From: BS750m-G62 sp964577175
GTDB lineage: Bacteria > Planctomycetota > Phycisphaerae > FEN-1346
Assembly: GCA_964577175.1 (NCBI GenBank)
Contig: CAZNYC010000022.1
Span: 1-39,967, forward strand
Length of the DNA: 39,967 nt
Direction: 5' to 3'
The notes beneath the pieces were generated by a model, which had not been told where the DNA came from, ran no database searches, and was given only the letters and a program-made list of their open reading frames with translations. The position numbers and the translations under genes were made by a program. Positions 39,509 to 39,967 of the stretch are shown here, one piece after another; positions within the stretch are counted from its first letter, which is position 1, and each line of letters starts with the position of its first letter.

Positions 39509-39967
39509 ATGGTCAAGAAGCAGAAAATCCAGATCCGGCGCGATTACGGCCTCAACGAACCGGACATCGATCACGAAGTCGAGAAGGTTTTCGGCCAGAT
39601 GGAGGACCCCGACCGGCTCGAACAGATGTACGAGAGTTCGATCCAGGCGTTCGAGACGGGCAGCGTGGTCGCCGGACGCGTTGTGCGCGTCATCGGCAAC
39701 GAGGCGGTCATCGACGTCGGTTTCAAGAGCGAAGGCAGCGTACCGCTGGACGAGTTCGAGGGCGGCAAGGTCGAGATCGGGCAGCCGGTGGACGTTCTCC
39801 TGGAGGCCGTGGAGGACGAGAGCGGCCTGGTGCTGCTCTCGAAGCGCAAGGCCGACCGCATCAAGGGGTGGGAACGCGTCCTCAGCACGCACGCCGAGGG
39901 CGACGTCGTCGAGGGCCGCGTCAGCCGCAAGATCAAGGGCGGCCTGCTCGTCGACATCGGCGTGCCG
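39509..39967 (+). CDS. rpsA: 30S ribosomal protein S1, N-terminal part
   Basis: The first 153 codons are in the window; the gene continues past the right edge. After an acidic N-terminal region, two S1 (OB-fold) domains begin: AFETGSVVAGRVVRVIGNEA through VLLSKRKADRIKGWERV (about 47-120), then the second, EGDVVEGRVSRKIKGGLLVD (about 131 on). S1 binds mRNA and helps initiation on structured or weak-Shine-Dalgarno messages. ATG 39509 is the only sensible start; its upstream AGGGAACGAGAG is a weak ribosome site, as usual for rpsA. Confidence 0.95.
   Translation, partial: MVKKQKIQIRRDYGLNEPDIDHEVEKVFGQMEDPDRLEQMYESSIQAFETGSVVAGRVVRVIGNEAVIDVGFKSEGSVPLDEFEGGKVEIGQPVDVLLEAVEDESGLVLLSKRKADRIKGWERVLSTHAEGDVVEGRVSRKIKGGLLVDIGVP

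Overview
This is a GC-rich (roughly 70% by eye), gene-dense bacterial chromosome segment. The gene types suggest Planctomycetota, possibly Phycisphaerae-like: zinc-ribbon/TM/von Willebrand A (vWA) membrane proteins, an ExbB-like gene start with a signal peptide, a kinase-like protein fused to PgpA, many small intergenic palindromes, and an ECF sigma/zinc-finger anti-sigma pair. The lineage is an inference; no rRNA is present and the only phylogenetic marker (rpsA) is cut by the window edge. I saw no tRNA, rRNA, CRISPR array, transposase or prophage structural gene.

Layout. (1) 1-5275: a minus-strand operon (vWA protein, TPR protein, partial ExbB/TolQ-like gene), a lipoprotein on the plus strand, a second vWA paralogue, and a zinc-ribbon protein with a pentapeptide-like Ala/Val-Gly repeat. 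Both vWA proteins carry a TonB-like SxxxH transmembrane segment. (2) 5478-10652: enolase overlapping an FtsB/DivIC-like gene, then a class V aminotransferase and SerA, probably a serine-synthesis pair. (3) 10893-17944: a lipoprotein joining a phosphoesterase domain to a four-heme cytochrome c554-like domain; an M48-type membrane peptidase; a convergent S24/HTH repressor that overlaps the peptidase by 339 bp; a divergent 60-aa protein with an inverted repeat bracketing its promoter; an ECF sigma and its anti-sigma; and a second phosphoesterase lipoprotein. (4) 17979-25466: a coupled minus-strand operon addB-addA-XRE/cupin regulator. (5) 25951-30896: an 886-aa kinase-like/membrane/PgpA fusion facing a rimO-pgsA pair. 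PgsA and PgpA are consecutive steps of phosphatidylglycerol synthesis. (6) 31217-35935: pyrK, pyrD, a DUF4432-type aldose epimerase-like gene, and a secreted protein with three LPP20-like repeats. (7) 36083-39967: a UbiA-type prenyltransferase divergent from a cmk-plsC-ispH-rpsA run whose first three genes are joined by 4-bp overlaps.

At least three families of small dispersed palindromes occupy most longer intergenic gaps. In two places (upstream of plsC and of the LPP20-like gene) the palindromes lie in an open frame that begins at a start codon overlapping the previous stop codon. Several good sigma70-type promoters are visible, including a perfect TATAAT that would give a leaderless cmk message.
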